64,000 nt of DNA. It comes from Neopestalotiopsis rosae (lineage: Eukaryota; Ascomycota; Sordariomycetes; Amphisphaeriales; Sporocadaceae). Below are positions 46,101 through 58,136 of this stretch, one piece after another. The notes beneath the pieces were generated by a model. That model searched no databases and was not told the DNA's origin. It saw only the letters and a list, made by a program, of their open reading frames with translations. The stretch lies in contig JALGAS010000007.1 of the NCBI GenBank assembly GCA_023078685.1, positions 806,001-870,000 of the forward strand. The letters run 5' to 3'. The first letter of the stretch is position 1. Every line of letters starts with the position of its first letter. Made by a program: the position numbers and the translations under genes.

Positions 46101-47739
46101 CTAGAATATAATATAAAAACGGGAATTCGGGTACCGAGCCGGATTTTATAAAGTTCTCTTAACCAAGATATTAATTAAAAATATTTTTTAAATTATATAT
46201 AATTGCTTTTTTATACCGTTAATTATTAGGTTATAGACTCTATAATAAAACTTTTGGAATTATCGTAAATAATATTAAATACCCTAAAGCTTATTTATAA
46301 ATATTAAATAAACGGTTTAAGGTTAATTAAATCCTATATTTTTAGCTTAAAACCTTCGCTTTATTTTTATATCCTTTAATACGTTTAGCTAAAATATATA
46401 TAAGTATAAATTTTAATAATATTAATCCCGATATATATTTTTTTAGGCCGTAAGCAGGCTTTTAAAAATGCTTATAATTTAATATAATATTAGCCGTTTC
46501 CCTTAATAGCCTATTATTAGGATTTTTTTTTGCTTATAATCGCTATAAATATTTAATCCTTTTCGTAAAACTTTAAAAAATTAATTTTGTTATAGCTTAC
46601 CGAAGATCCCCGGTAAAATAATTACTATAGGTTATTATAATATTATAATAGCAAATTCCTAATCGGGCGCAAGCTCGTTAAAATACTAATATTTTATAGG
46701 GTAATAAATAATAAAAAAATAATCTATTTAGTTATTTAGGTTATAATATAGCTTACGCGCCTATTATTAACGTATAATACGTAAGCCGTAATATTCCTAA
46801 AGCCGAAAAAAAGGAAAATAATAAGCTAAAGCCTTCTCCTATACGACGTTTAAAGCCCTTTCGCGCGCAACATCCGCCCTAAAAACGATAAATTCGCAAA
46901 GCTTAAAATTCGAATAATAAAATAGGATAAGAAATTACCCGTAAATAGCATAAAAATAATCTAAAAGCTCGTAATTATTATTATATATAATTTATTACGC
47001 TATTGCCTAAAATATGCGATAAATATAGTAAATTATATTAGAATCGGTAATATTTTTAATTTATTGTAATAATTAAATTATTTAATCGTGGCACTCCAAC
47101 CCGGTATTCCGTTTTACCTAATAATATTTTTAAAAGCGCTTTTAATATTTCGGCGTCGCGCGATTTTATTTTTATACCAGAATTTATAATCCTTTTAGGC
47201 CGTATAAGCCGTATATATTATCCTAATATTACGATAAATAGCGGTAACTATAAAGGACTAAATGCTATTTTATTTTCGTTTCGCGGGCTTTATTGCGCCG
47301 CTAGCAATCCAATTATAGCGGATTTTTAGAGCATATAGGTGAAATTATAACGCCGGCGCTTTAAAGGCTTTATCGAAGGCTTTTTGCGTAAAAAATAGAA
47401 TTATTTTATCCGGGTCGCAGCCAAAAAGCGTCGCATAAAAAAAAATAATTAATTATAAATTATATTGCTTATTTAAATATTATTAATATAAAATAAACTA
47501 TTTTATAAATTGCCGTCGAGTATTTGCGGATGGCGGGACGAATTATAAATTATATATTCCGTAATTAAAAGCAATAATATAATATAGGCAGATTATTTCG
47601 TTTTATTCCACTCGAGAGGGAATAATAAAAAAGGGGAAATTACTCGGCAATTAAACTTTGCATCTTTAATAAGCCGGATTTAATTCAAGCTACGCAATAA
47701 ATATTACTTATTTTCCATTATTTTACTATATGGAGGCTT

Positions 47740-48060
47740 CAGCACCTATAAAATAATTACCTACTAAATAATTAGGGTGCCAGCGAGTAAGAGGGGCGGG
47801 AGTGGGGATTAGAGACTGACTTTTCTCCTTAATACCTAGGTATATACCTAACTTAGGTAGGTTACAGAAGTCTTCTAGTGGATATAGACCTTAGACTCTT
47901 AGCAAGTCTTAATATAAGGTCTTATCGGCCCCAAGAGCCATTTTTACCCCCCTAAACCCCCCAGGATAATAGGCTTACGATCCCACTAGAAGTACCCCAC
48001 TAGAAGTTATTTATTGAGATAGGTTAGCGAGTATCTCGAACGAGCTCCCCTTCCCTACGA
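47740..48060. mobile_element. Possible MITE-like insert with inverted CTTCTAGTGG ends
   Basis: A ~320-bp island with less RIP damage within block 2. CTTCTAGTGG near 47,873 is inverted relative to two copies of CCACTAGAAG near 47,983 and 47,998. No ORF is present. Borders and target duplication could not be defined. Confidence 0.4.
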
Positions 48061-48769
48061 AAAGAAAAAGTTAATATTTTATACTAATAACCTTGTGAAT
48101 CAAGCCGAGATTCGCATTCGTTATTACGAAGATACCAAACCGGCCGTCCGCGAATTTCGAGTTTATAAAATTTAAACGATTTTTTTAATTATTAATAGCC
48201 ATAATTGCCACCTAAAAGTTAGTCGCGTTATCCTATAGCCGAGTATTTTATAAATATTCGAATTACGAAAATGGCTCGCTATATATAATATACGTAAATC
48301 CACTCTTTCGCGCAGCTATATATATATAATTCTTATTTATAATAATTTATTCGAAATTAGATTCGCGCAATTATCGAAAAAAATGCATATTTTTATATTC
48401 GTTCCCCGGCATTTGCGCCGCCTAAAAGCCGCCCTCCGTAGATTGAGTGATGCCCGGATGCTTAGATTAAAGCCGCCTTAGGCATAATTATTATTATCGC
48501 CTAATTAATAAATTTAGTAATTTATTTAAAAGCGGGTAAAAGAAGAAATTATTTTTAGAAAGCTTTTATTTCCTAAATTAAATTAATTTTAAAATAAAGC
48601 GAATTAAAAAAGAGGGCGAGTTAAAGTTATTAGGTAATTCGGGTAATATAAAAATAAAAATTACGGTAAATTTAGTGAGTTTTATGCGTTATTATAATAT
48701 ATTTCTAATTTATTTTATTAAATCGGCTTTATTTTTCGATATAGAAGTGAAAGATAAAAATAGCACGCG

Positions 48770-49136
48770 ATTATATCTCGATAAAAGCCATAAAATAACC
48801 CGATTTATTCCCAAATTTTAAATCTTATCCGAAAATCGAGGTTAATAGCCTTAAATAAAATATTTAGCATATTAAAGCCCGTTAAAAAATAGCACGATTA
48901 ATAGCCTATTATAAAAGTTGCTCGAAAAAGCTATCGAAATAATTAAAGAGATCGTTTTTTAAGCAGCGGAAGTTAAGCCGCAAAAATTATAATATTCTTA
49001 TAAAAGTTATAAAGGCGATAAGTAGTATCCCATATCGGATTTTATAGCCAATAATAGAAAAATTTTAAAAATATGCCTAGTATATTAGGTTAAATATAAC
49101 GGCTATCGTGCATAAAAAAAGCTTTTTAGCGTATAT
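48770..49136 (+). pseudogene. RIP-destroyed 5' zinc modules of gene A
   Basis: Two further copies of the CHCC module can be read with stops. At about 48,770-48,880 the frame gives YLDKSHK ... ending KYLAY then stop, where the intact module ends KTCLACR. At about 48,985-49,090 it gives YSYKSHKGDK-like sequence, stop, YPISDF ... ICLVY, stop. Cys codons have become TAT and Trp/Arg codons have become stops, all by G-to-A or C-to-T. This shows that the array of gene A once began further upstream. Confidence 0.78.
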
Positions 49137-51384
49137 ATGGATTTAGCTACCCTAAATGATGGAAAAAGAGATTCGGCTTCGAATACGCAAACCACGTCGC
49201 AAAAACGCCAGTATCCTGGCGTTAATTATAAAGGTGATCGGTTCGTCCCGGAATTAGAGTTTAGATCCAAGATAGGAAAGAGTCTTTGCCGCATCTATCA
49301 AGCGTGCCGCTTAGTAATCAACCAGAATCAGAACGCTGCCCGGGCCAAGCGAAAGGCCAAGGCTATCGAAGATGCTGCCAGGGAAAATGGCCCAAAGGCA
49401 GCGGCAAAGATACAGGATGAACACCCAGGTATGCCGCGCTGTACAACGCCAAAGCATCAGGACAATGAGACATCCAATGCCGACACGACTCCAACACTCA
49501 TGGAGACGCTCAAGACGACTGGTACCGGAACAACTCCGGACTCCTTGGAGATATTCGAGACCGAGGACATGCGAGATACCAATGAAGCCACATCCGAAGA
49601 TGAGGGCGTGGCCACACCTGAGCATACGACCGAGGACAAGACAGCGGCCGACGTTAGGGCCAAGATAGAAGAAGGTGCAGGTCCTGGAATGCGTAGATGC
49701 GAGTCTGAGGAGCACCAAGGTAACAATCGATGGATGCCAGAATCAAGCTTCTTCTCACCGGAAGGAACCGACTGTGCAACTTGTCAGGATTGTCAAGCTC
49801 GTGCTCTAGAATCGACCGCAAGAACTCGGCAACGGGCCGAGCGGTCGGGTGCGCGTCCCGGGACGCGCTTCTGTGAACATTATGCACACGAGGGGGACTT
49901 TTGGGTTCCTGAGGAAAGCTTCAAGACATTCTACGGCACCATGTCCAAGAAATGCCGAATATGTCGGGAAAGGGAACATGCAAGGGTTCGCACACTGGTC
50001 GCGAAAGCCAAAACGCTCCCATGCCCTGTAAGTATCAAGTCGTTCCACAGGATTCATCAGCTAACATTCCCCACAGGAGGGCATGAAGCGATGCGCCCAA
50101 GGTCACTTTGCGCCCGAGGACCAGTTTGATTCCAATCCCGGCCGAAAGACTGGAAGTTGCAAGCGCTGTCTGGACCGTCGACGCAAGACCGACAAGTTGA
50201 GGTATGAAAAGAAGCAAAGGGAAATGGTCGGCGTCAAGGTATGTTGTGTCTGTACTTATGACCGATCATCGCCACGTCTAATCCGTTCAAAGCGGGGTGA
50301 GCAGCGATGCAAGGGTTGCCTAAAGGCCTTGCCGGAGAGCCACTTCGGCAGCAGGCGCCGGGGCAAATTGGACAAGAATTGCATTAGGTGCGTGGGAATG
50401 CTCAAGAAAAGACGGCAGATTCCGCTCGCAATCAGACAACAACTCCCAACCGCTCGATATCGAAATGACAAAGTCGACATTTCACAAGGAAGATCAAATC
50501 TGAAGTCCGATGAGTCCAGTCTCGGAGGTACCGCTGGTGAAAAAGGATTCACTAGTCAACATGCGGCACACCAGTACGATGTAAGTTTATACGTAACCTT
50601 TGAGAGCACGAGTATGACCTAACCATTTCACAGGCTTCCGGTGAGCATCTGGCACAGTGTAAGGCTTTGGCAAATGAGCAAGAAATGCCTGGTGGGCAGC
50701 GTGTGATATTCACGCGGGATCAGGTAGATTTGGACGGTCGGTCCGTGCCAATCGTGCCGGTAAAGCTAGACAGACCTATACTACCACCCCGACTGACGCT
50801 CACTAACTTGTGTGCACGATTAGAGACGCGACGTTATTGAAATGGTCCGCATCATCAGCACTCCCTTTAAGGACGACCTCACCAGAGATCTGAACACCTA
50901 TAACATCGAGCGACGCGACGATGAGACACCGAATCAGCTCGCTGTCAGACTCGCGAAAGCTGTTTTAGGCGAAAGTGCCATCCGGGGCGACAGAGTCCTG
51001 GATAAGCTTCTGGAGGATTGCCGAAGCCTCTCCAATGACAATCTTCAATGGTTCTATCTCGAAACCATGTTCCCAAGTAGCAGACCATATTTGGTTCATC
51101 GGATCCTTCAGGTCAGTGAGTCCCTCACATCACCAGCGCAGCCAACTAACGCTTCGCAGGACTACTTTGACGAGATATCTGGCCAGACTATCAATAATCA
51201 CAGAAAAGTAAGTGCCTTTGTCATGTATATATTCGAATAACTATCACAAGTTATTGACCCCTTGAAGCATCCAAACTGCCTGCCATCCGTGGTAATCCGA
51301 AAGCGGCACAACCTCGACAATCGGACAGCTACTCCACGCCGACCAAGCACCAGACGGGTCGTCGAGGACTCCGATGATGAGTAA
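49137..51384 (+). CDS. Gene A: CHCC zinc-module array protein with C-terminal helical domain (5' end degraded)
   Basis: Exons 49137-50027, 50077-50238, 50293-50580, 50634-50759, 50824-51111, 51160-51207 and 51268-51384; every intron is phase 0. About 639 aa from the first listed ATG, but that start is doubtful because the array continues upstream in mutated form. Modules visible: KRQYPGVNYKGDRFVP (Cys and His changed to Tyr), a partial CTTPKH unit, MRRCESEEHQGNNRWMPESS, TRFCEHYAHEGDFWVPEESF, then two diverged C-terminal types (KRCAQGHFAPEDQF..CKRC; QRCKGCLKALPESHF..CIRC). The C-terminal domain begins RRDVIEMVRIISTPFKDDLT and includes TPNQLAVRLAKAVL and LEDCRSL. The protein ends in an acidic RRVVEDSDDE. 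Exon lengths track gene B (162/162, 288/291, 126/144, 288/294, 48/51). Function is unknown. It may no longer make a functional protein. Confidence 0.75.
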
Positions 51385-52786
51385 TTCGACGCTGCCAACG
51401 ATATTTTGAGCCACCTTAGGCATGTCTCATGTTCTTTTGCCGCCCATGAAATCCATTGCAAGGAGGTGCAGCAAGGATGTGCATTTTGTGCGTTTGTGAA
51501 CAACGGGTGATTCTGGCTGCAATTCGCTGTTCGACGGGTTGATGGCAGTTGCCTTTTGTGCCGTTGATTTTATGGGTTGAGATTTGCATACTGCTGCGTT
51601 TATGGATCGTGATTTGCACATTGCTGCGTTCATGGAGGGCTGATTCCTTGTTTCACGACATTGACGGCCGAGGTGGTACTTTGATGATAAATTCTGCTCT
51701 AGGTAGTGCGAGGATTGGTTGGTCTGCTCACCGCGCGTTTCGCGCTTCGTGGGTTGATTAATGTGTTTGTGCTGGCTTTGTCTCTTTTCAGTGGCCTGCA
51801 ATTGTAGTTGTACTCTACCAGGAAGTTTCGCCACAGTGGCGATAGGCGAGATGCAGCAATCAGATAGCAAGGCAGGTCTCAAAGACTGCCTTTCAGTACC
51901 CAAAATCCCCGTTGTCCCTCTATTACATGTAGTCAATACTGGACACTGTGTTACTAATGACGAATCGATATTCGTTTTCAAGATGCACGGTTTGGTGGGT
52001 AGCTGTCATATCGCAAAAGCGAAACATCGAGTCGGCCAGGCCATCTTGTAGCCTTATTAGATGTTCAGGATATGACCACAGTAGGAGCCCCCCGCCGCAG
52101 GCCATTCCTTGTCGTGGAAATACGATAGGAATCCACTGTAATATAAGATCTGACTTCTGACTATTGCTCGCACAGTGCAGAGCTGGTGCGCTCACCTATC
52201 CATAAGGTATTTAGTGGCATTTGAGTAGGCAAGTATTCATGAAGGTCACCATAAGCTCATGTTCCTCGACGACTCCTGAGTAAGCCGATGGCTCACATTG
52301 ACTTAAGTATTGTTGAGATAGAACGAGGTTATGGTAAGTGAAGTGATTGATTAGTTGGTTGAGTATCTGTACGTAGCTATGGATGTAGTAGAAACTATAT
52401 GTAGGTAGAGATAGTGGGTCATGAAGTCCGAAATGTAGGAGGCTGGGCTCCTATTTCAACAAGTATAAGTAAAGTTAGATTTATTATCAACTCCCTGGCG
52501 AAGTCGTCGACCGCGCATTGTGCTTCCATCTTCCCATGACTGGAGCCTTGCCACAAGTTCAAAATTCGCGTTCGTTATTGACTTGATTCCTTTGACATCA
52601 GTGCTGTGTGAACTTACCTTCTGCGAGGCCTCGATATTTGGATACCGTGGAAAGCCACCTGAGGCATCATCGAAGTGAATGCCCAGTCAACTTGTGTGTT
52701 GCTCTATAAGAGCTCGACCACCAAAAAAAGAGCGAAAAAAAAAGCTTCACGAAACATTGACTTCTACATAACACAACAACCTCACA
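51385..52786. other. Intergenic region between genes A and B, no gene
   Basis: ORFs up to 184 codons on the minus strand (51,427-51,981) have low-complexity, tract-like composition with repeated segments (HKINGT, HKRSSMQ) and no splice logic. Directly repeated strings containing TTTGCATACTGCTGCGTTTATGG-like sequence occur at about 51,583-51,635. The part before 52,787 is the presumed promoter of gene B. Confidence 0.5.
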
Positions 52787-55700
52787 ATGAAGCGAGCCAG
52801 AGAGGGAGGCAAGTTCGAGTCGGCGCACAGCTCCTGCGATGGTGGAATAGATCCCACGGTATGTCACGGTGTCCAGTACAACGTATGTGTATATTGCTGA
52901 CCACGCTTTGACTAGGCAAAAGATGTCACAAGCATGCGGATATGTCCCCACACGGGTCATGAAGGCGACAGGCTCGTTCCAGAGTCACATTTTGTATCCG
53001 AAGACGGCACCCAATTCTTCTTCGCAGAATGTTCAACGTGTCGGAATTCATTCCCAGCTGAGGATGACGAGACGCAGATGCTCGAGTGTTCCACCAATAT
53101 TCATAAAGGCGATAGACGGGCCCCCAAATCCGAATTCATGTCCAAGACTGGACGGGTTCTGAAGACATGCCTCACGTGTAGGACCTCAAAAGCGGAGTGG
53201 AGGGCAAAGAAGAAAGCTGAGGATTCGGCGGAGAGTTTGGCTCAGGAGCCAAACGACCTTGGCGACGCCGATGTGCAAGGGAATTCGGATGCACAGGCTG
53301 ACCCTCAGCGGCGGCGATGTTCCAGCAACCTCCACAAAGGCGATCCATGGGTCCATGAGTCAGATTTCAAATCACATACCGGGCGAGTCCTAAAGACTTG
53401 CTTGGCGTGCAGGACTATTGCTAAAGTCGGCAAATTGAAGTCAATCGCGAAGGGTATGGTCAACGACCAAACTTTATCTGCTGATGAAAACGTGGATCCG
53501 ATGCCAGATGTGCCGGCTGGAACGCTCAAGCGCCAGTGTCCCGGCCACCAACATCGGGGTGATCGATGGTGTCCGGAGTCGGACTTCGTTTCCGATGCTG
53601 GCAAAGTAGTCAAAACATGCCTGGCATGCAGGACTGCTGTCAAAGGCAGCATGAAGAAGTCGAAGGCGAAGAAGTTGGCCACCGCGTCAGCGGGCACGCT
53701 CCGCTGTTCTAGCGAACATCACGAAGGCGACCGACAACTTCCCGAATTCGAGTTCATGTCTGATACCGGGCAACTTTTCAGGACATGCCGGGTTTGTAGA
53801 ACCACAGGAGTGCGGCTATGCAACCATGTGCACCACAAAGGCGACAGATGGCGTCCGAGCCCGGAATTTGTAACCGAAGTTGGGAACATCACTCAGACAT
53901 GCCAGTCATGCCGGAATAATGACTTCGATGATTTGATGAAGGGAGAGGCTCAATTGGCGGAGGAGGACAAGAAAGACCCAACGCTGAAGTCACCCTTTAA
54001 GACCAGCCCACCTGGAATGCTACGGTGTTCCCATCGAAGACACAAGGGCAAGCGGTGGCTACCCGAAGCCAAGTTCAAGTCAAAGACCGGCAAACGGCTT
54101 CTTCGCCGTTGTCAAGCCTGTCGGTCAGTGACTCACAGAGACCAGAATGCTCACCGGGCCAAGATCAGAGCTCAGCTCGCTGAGAACGCTGTCGCGGTAA
54201 ACGCCAAAAAGTCAGCAGCGGAGGAATCACACCTGGGCATGCGACGCTGCTCACAGTCGATACACTCGGGAGATCCCTGGGTACCTGAATCCGAGTTTGT
54301 CGGACACTTAGGCGAGTTCAACAACTTGTGCAAGGACTGCCGAACGAAATGGTCAGAGAGACGAGCTCGAGATCGAGCAATAGCAGCCAGTGAAGCAATC
54401 AGTGAGGCTGACGACCATCCGGGGCAGAGACGCTGTTCCAATAGAGACCACGTTGGCATCCCGTGGGTTCCTATGGTCAACTTCACAGATTCGGGCAAAA
54501 CGTACATGTTCTGTCGCGATTGTCGAGATCGGTGGCATGAGATGATTATCAATCTCTTCAAAAGGAAAATCAAGAACATGCCCGTGAGCACCGAACGTAG
54601 AGTCCGTCGAAGTAAGGGATTCAGCTAATAGTGTCACAGGAAGGCATGCGATTCTGTGCTGGAGGTCATGCAGCACCAAAGGCTCACTTTACCATATCTC
54701 TCGGTCCTAATCGACGAAAATGTGTGGCTTGCCTTGAAGACCAAAAAAAAAGTCAGATGAAGATGAAAAGGCATGCAAGCAACAAAAAGGTCCGACGACA
54801 GGTATGTGCGTATTCCTATGAGTAAAATCAAGCCAACTAATTTCGTTCTAGGGGCGGGGGCAACGCTGCAGCACTTGCAAGCGGTATCTGGATCTGGAGC
54901 ATTTTGATGCCAAGGCAAACGGCACGCTCCGATGTAGCTGCCGAGAGTGTTCCCTTCAGCATTTGAAGCGCAAGAATCGGCCGTTCTGGGTCAAGCAAAA
55001 GCTGAGGAAATCTCGCCTTGAGAATTCCAAGTGGATGATAGCAATGAGAATCGCCGAAGAGCTGCGACGCAAGAGCGCAGCTGGTAATAATGCTCCAAAA
55101 GAGGTTAGGCTGGAGCTTGAGAACGGTGATGGCGTCCACAACGTAGGTTGAGATTTTCAATGCACCAGTAAGCTTTGTCAGGAACTAACAGAAACACAGA
55201 ACATGGGACGACTTGTTGTACGCTCAGCAACTCTCGCCGGCTGTCCAGCCACTACTGGGCCCGACTCTGAAGGCAACGACGTGCATGAGAAGGCGCTGAT
55301 CTCTATTGACAACAAGCTCTACCTGCCGTATGCGAAGACTTTGGTATGATTATATGCTGGTCGCATTTGCCATTTCTTGTGTAACGCGGAAACTGACCGG
55401 AATGCAGCGAAGCGATATCGCCGAAATGAGCCGCATTCTAGCTACGCCGTTCGAAGATGACATTCTGCGGGATATCGAAACTTATGGCATCGCGCGTCTC
55501 GAGGGTGAAACTCTCAACCAGCTCGCCATCAGACTATCGAAGGCGGCTCTCAGTCAGGGGATAAACTTGGAGCTCGACGACGCGCTTGACCAAATCATGA
55601 ACGATTGTAGGCGAATGACACAAGCTGAGCTCAACTTCTATTATCTCCAGCAACAGTACTCTACCAGCGATAGGTTTTCGACAATCCAAAGGATTCTCAG

Positions 55701-56609
55701 AGTGGGTTAACGAATGGGACACTTTTTTGTTCTGGAAGTCTTACTAATCAACTGTAGGACTACTTTGAGGAAAGAATTGGGAAGGCCGCTCGCGGTTGGA
55801 GGCAACGAGTAGGCGAGCAGCAATTATATGTGCCACTGACAACCTGCTAACTTGAGTGAAAGCAACCCAATTGTCAACCGATTCTGCGGGCATCTGAGCT
55901 GCGCAAACGTCGCGATTCTGAACTGCAAAACCAATTCGCAAAACCCAATTGGACCCCGGGGTCTGACAAACCCGTATCTTTTGCAGCTCGACCAGCCCGC
56001 GATTTGCTCGCAGAAGCCATGTTCCGAACGTGCTTTCCAGACGGTCATCGCTTAATCTCAGTATCAGCTGGAGGGCTTGACTGTGGGCTTCGGGCAGTGA
56101 TTCAGAGCTTAAAGTCGCAGATCCCAGAAATCTCAGCTCCGCGCCTTGGAGATCTCAGGTCATCCGTGGTTGCAGCGATTGATGGAGCGTCTTTAACGGA
56201 TCCGCGAAGCAATGAGAATAACGTTTTTGTCGATCAGCTGGCTTCCGGTCTGCGCCAGTGGGCGCTCAGCCTCGATAGCCCGACCGACCTGCGACTTGGT
56301 TACTTACTAGCGGATGGCAGGGCAATGCTGGTCCCCATGCAGACTACAGCACATACCCGCACTATTTGGATTCATTCCGACAGCAAAGACGGGGCAAGCA
56401 ATTCTGCAGAACAGACCAATCACTATTCTGCACTTGGTCCATTGCTCGATCACAAAGACAACTCACATATGGATGACGATCAAGATCGACTACCTCACCA
56501 CGAAGCCACTGACTGGAGGGAAGGCAGATATTGGAGTTCAGCTTGCAAGATCCAAGCGGGTTCTGGGAAGTCAACAGACCAATGGTCCCACAAAAAAAGA
56601 GAAGTGTAA
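52787..56609 (+). CDS. Gene B: eleven-module CHCC zinc array fused to a candidate OTU/papain-like protease domain
   Basis: Exons 52787-52858, 52916-54583, 54640-54801, 54852-55142, 55200-55343, 55408-55701, 55758-55808 and 55863-56609; all introns phase 0; about 1,142 aa from MKRAREGGKFE. Nine modules in exon 2 follow C-x4-H-x-G-D-x-W-x-P-E-S-x-F, then about ten residues, then C-x2-C-R (for example RRRCSSNLHKGDPWVHESDF with KTCLACR). Two diverged modules follow in exons 3 and 4. A helical domain shared with gene A (ILATPFEDDILRDIETYGIA; LNQLAIRLSKAAL) comes next. The last exon reads VSAGGLDCGLRAVIQSLKSQ and later VDQLASGLRQWAL, DLRLGYLLADGR and NHYSALGPLL, a layout like fungal OTU/papain-like domains with Cys in DCGLR and His in NHY. 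The protease assignment is inference. No RIP damage is seen. Confidence 0.78.
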
Positions 56610-57314
56610 TATGTAAGCTTACCACTGATAACCGAGGATGGATTCATGCGTTTTTTTTTTTCTTTTCTTTTTTTTTTTTTTTTTTTTTGGAAGGAAGGGG
56701 GGGATAACCATACATTGTGATTGAGGTCCCTAATGGAGGTCATGGCCAGCAATGTTTTCGATCTTTTCCAGCAGAGTCAAGCTCATGCTGTGGGTCTCAT
56801 TGAGTGCTCTGAATGTTCCAGATGCTCTAGAGATCAATTTGTTCATGTGTCACCGTTGAGCGTATTTGGGTTCGGGGAATTATCTGCATTGTCAAGCCGA
56901 TTGCTTTATCTGTCAATGCTAGTCGGATGTCCTGCTCAAGCTTTTCGCGTACGTAATATTTCTCCAGTCGGTTGATATGAGATTGATTGCACGCAAGCAT
57001 TCCTATTGCCCTTGGTGTAAAGAAACCTATCAAGAGATACGTGACAAGTAATGTATCATCTAAAGCCGAAATTTGTACAGGGAAAATGTGAGGGGACTGC
57101 ATAAACAAAATGTCTGCAGAATACAATCGTGACTGGATATTACCACCTTGGCGTTAATACTCGAATCTCGGAAATTGTCGCCATGATGTTGCTCTAATCC
57201 ATAGTAATAATTCACGTGGAGTAGTCTGATCACTCTCGCTGTTGCATGGTTTGCCCCAGTCAGGATTGCGTCTATGCCAAGTTGACCTCCTCACGATTGT
57301 TGCACCAAGCGTTC
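56610..57314. other. Region downstream of gene B with a poly-T tract
   Basis: A T-rich run interrupted by C lies at 56,651-56,689. On the minus strand 57,126-56,827 there is a protein-like frame (RLEKYYVREKLEQDIRLALT) that may be a 3' exon of the next minus-strand gene or a remnant. Its junction was not resolved. Confidence 0.45.
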
Positions 57315-58136
57315 TCAAGCAAGTGCATTCTTTACAACAACGAATCCTGTACAGCATCGACCGCCCTTAGCCAGCGAGATGTAGTCTTTCTTATAAACGA
57401 TCGTAGCCTCCTTGTTCAGGTACTTCATTGATCGTAATCTGTCAGATTCCGAAATCTGTCCCACCACTACGTCGCTTCTCTTGAGGGTAACTCGAAGTCT
57501 GTTGGTGACGGAGTCAAGCGCGGTCGAAAGCCGGATAACTTCGTTCACGGTCGGGGCGGCGTGACGAGCGATCCGCTCCAGTTGAGGGGTGTCTGATCTT
57601 GTTAACGATATGAAAAGCTCGTCTGGATAAACAGGCGACTCACATAAGAACTCCAGCGAGACTTCGCCCGTTGGTGGCTGGAAAGTTTGGGCTGGCTCAA
57701 CTTTATCTAGAAGGGTAGGGTTCGTCGCGATAAGGTCGGCAATAGCCCCAGAGAAGTCGTCGTTCAGCTCCTGCATGTAGGAGCTGTTCTCCTGGCAAAT
57801 TTGGGCCAGGACGTAACCGGAAAGGACCTGATCGATGGGAATTTGGCTTGGTGCATTCTCTGAGAACCATGTATAGTAGGGCTGGGTTTTTGAAGCGTCT
57901 AGAGCCGCCCAGCTCGTATATTGGATGATGAAGGCATCAAGAGCACCGTGGGGGGATTTGTACCCCAGATCGAAGAGTATCTTGAGATATGAACAGAGAT
58001 ATAAGAAATGACTCAAAGTCATGCTCCCACATGCTTCTGGAGCTCGCTGCTTGAGCGTTTGCAGCACGTTCTGTGCAAGAGGACTGGAATTGGCCGCCAC
58101 GTCTTGTGTGTCAACTTCCATGATAAGATCATCCAT
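57315..58136 (-). CDS. Unknown protein, about 273 aa
   Basis: The first ATG in frame is complementary to 58,134-58,136 (MDDLIMEVDTQDV); the frame is open further upstream without an ATG. The sequence is helical-looking (LAQNVLQTLKQRAPEACGSM; LYLCSYLKILFDLGYKSPHG; VNEVIRLSTALDSVTNRLRV). It ends GRCCTGFVVVKNALA. No domain is recognised and no clear signal peptide is seen. A GTGAGT donor with an AACAAG acceptor (46 nt) lies within the ORF near 57,600-57,645, but removing it breaks the frame, so I kept the unspliced model. Additional 3' exons (see the region downstream) cannot be excluded. The gene is divergent from the Gag-like gene at 58,502, so the two share an upstream region of about 365 bp. 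Confidence 0.6.
   Translation of the reverse strand: MDDLIMEVDTQDVAANSSPLAQNVLQTLKQRAPEACGSMTLSHFLYLCSYLKILFDLGYKSPHGALDAFIIQYTSWAALDASKTQPYYTWFSENAPSQIPIDQVLSGYVLAQICQENSSYMQELNDDFSGAIADLIATNPTLLDKVEPAQTFQPPTGEVSLEFLCESPVYPDELFISLTRSDTPQLERIARHAAPTVNEVIRLSTALDSVTNRLRVTLKRSDVVVGQISESDRLRSMKYLNKEATIVYKKDYISLAKGGRCCTGFVVVKNALA

Larger units (their letters stand above)
31201..48769. other. RIP-like AT-rich block 2, about 17.6 kb
   Basis: Extremely A+T-rich, TpA-dominated sequence with stops in every frame and no intact ORF longer than about 90 codons. Embedded features listed separately: a mutated copy of the 12.3-kb gene, an alanine-codon-like triplet repeat, and a less mutated insert near 47.7-48.1 kb. 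The block ends inside the zinc-array gene at 49.1 kb. Confidence 0.88.

Noticed and set aside
31201..48769. Searched the AT-rich block for a mitochondrial fragment or a plasmid
   Set aside because: No long ORFs in any genetic code and no mitochondrial gene motifs were recognised; recoverable homologies show C-to-T/G-to-A decay of nuclear genes, so RIP is the better explanation.
51427..51981. 184-codon minus-strand ORF between genes A and B
   Set aside because: Low-complexity, internally repeated sequence; no domain, no introns, and in the space where the promoter of gene B is expected.
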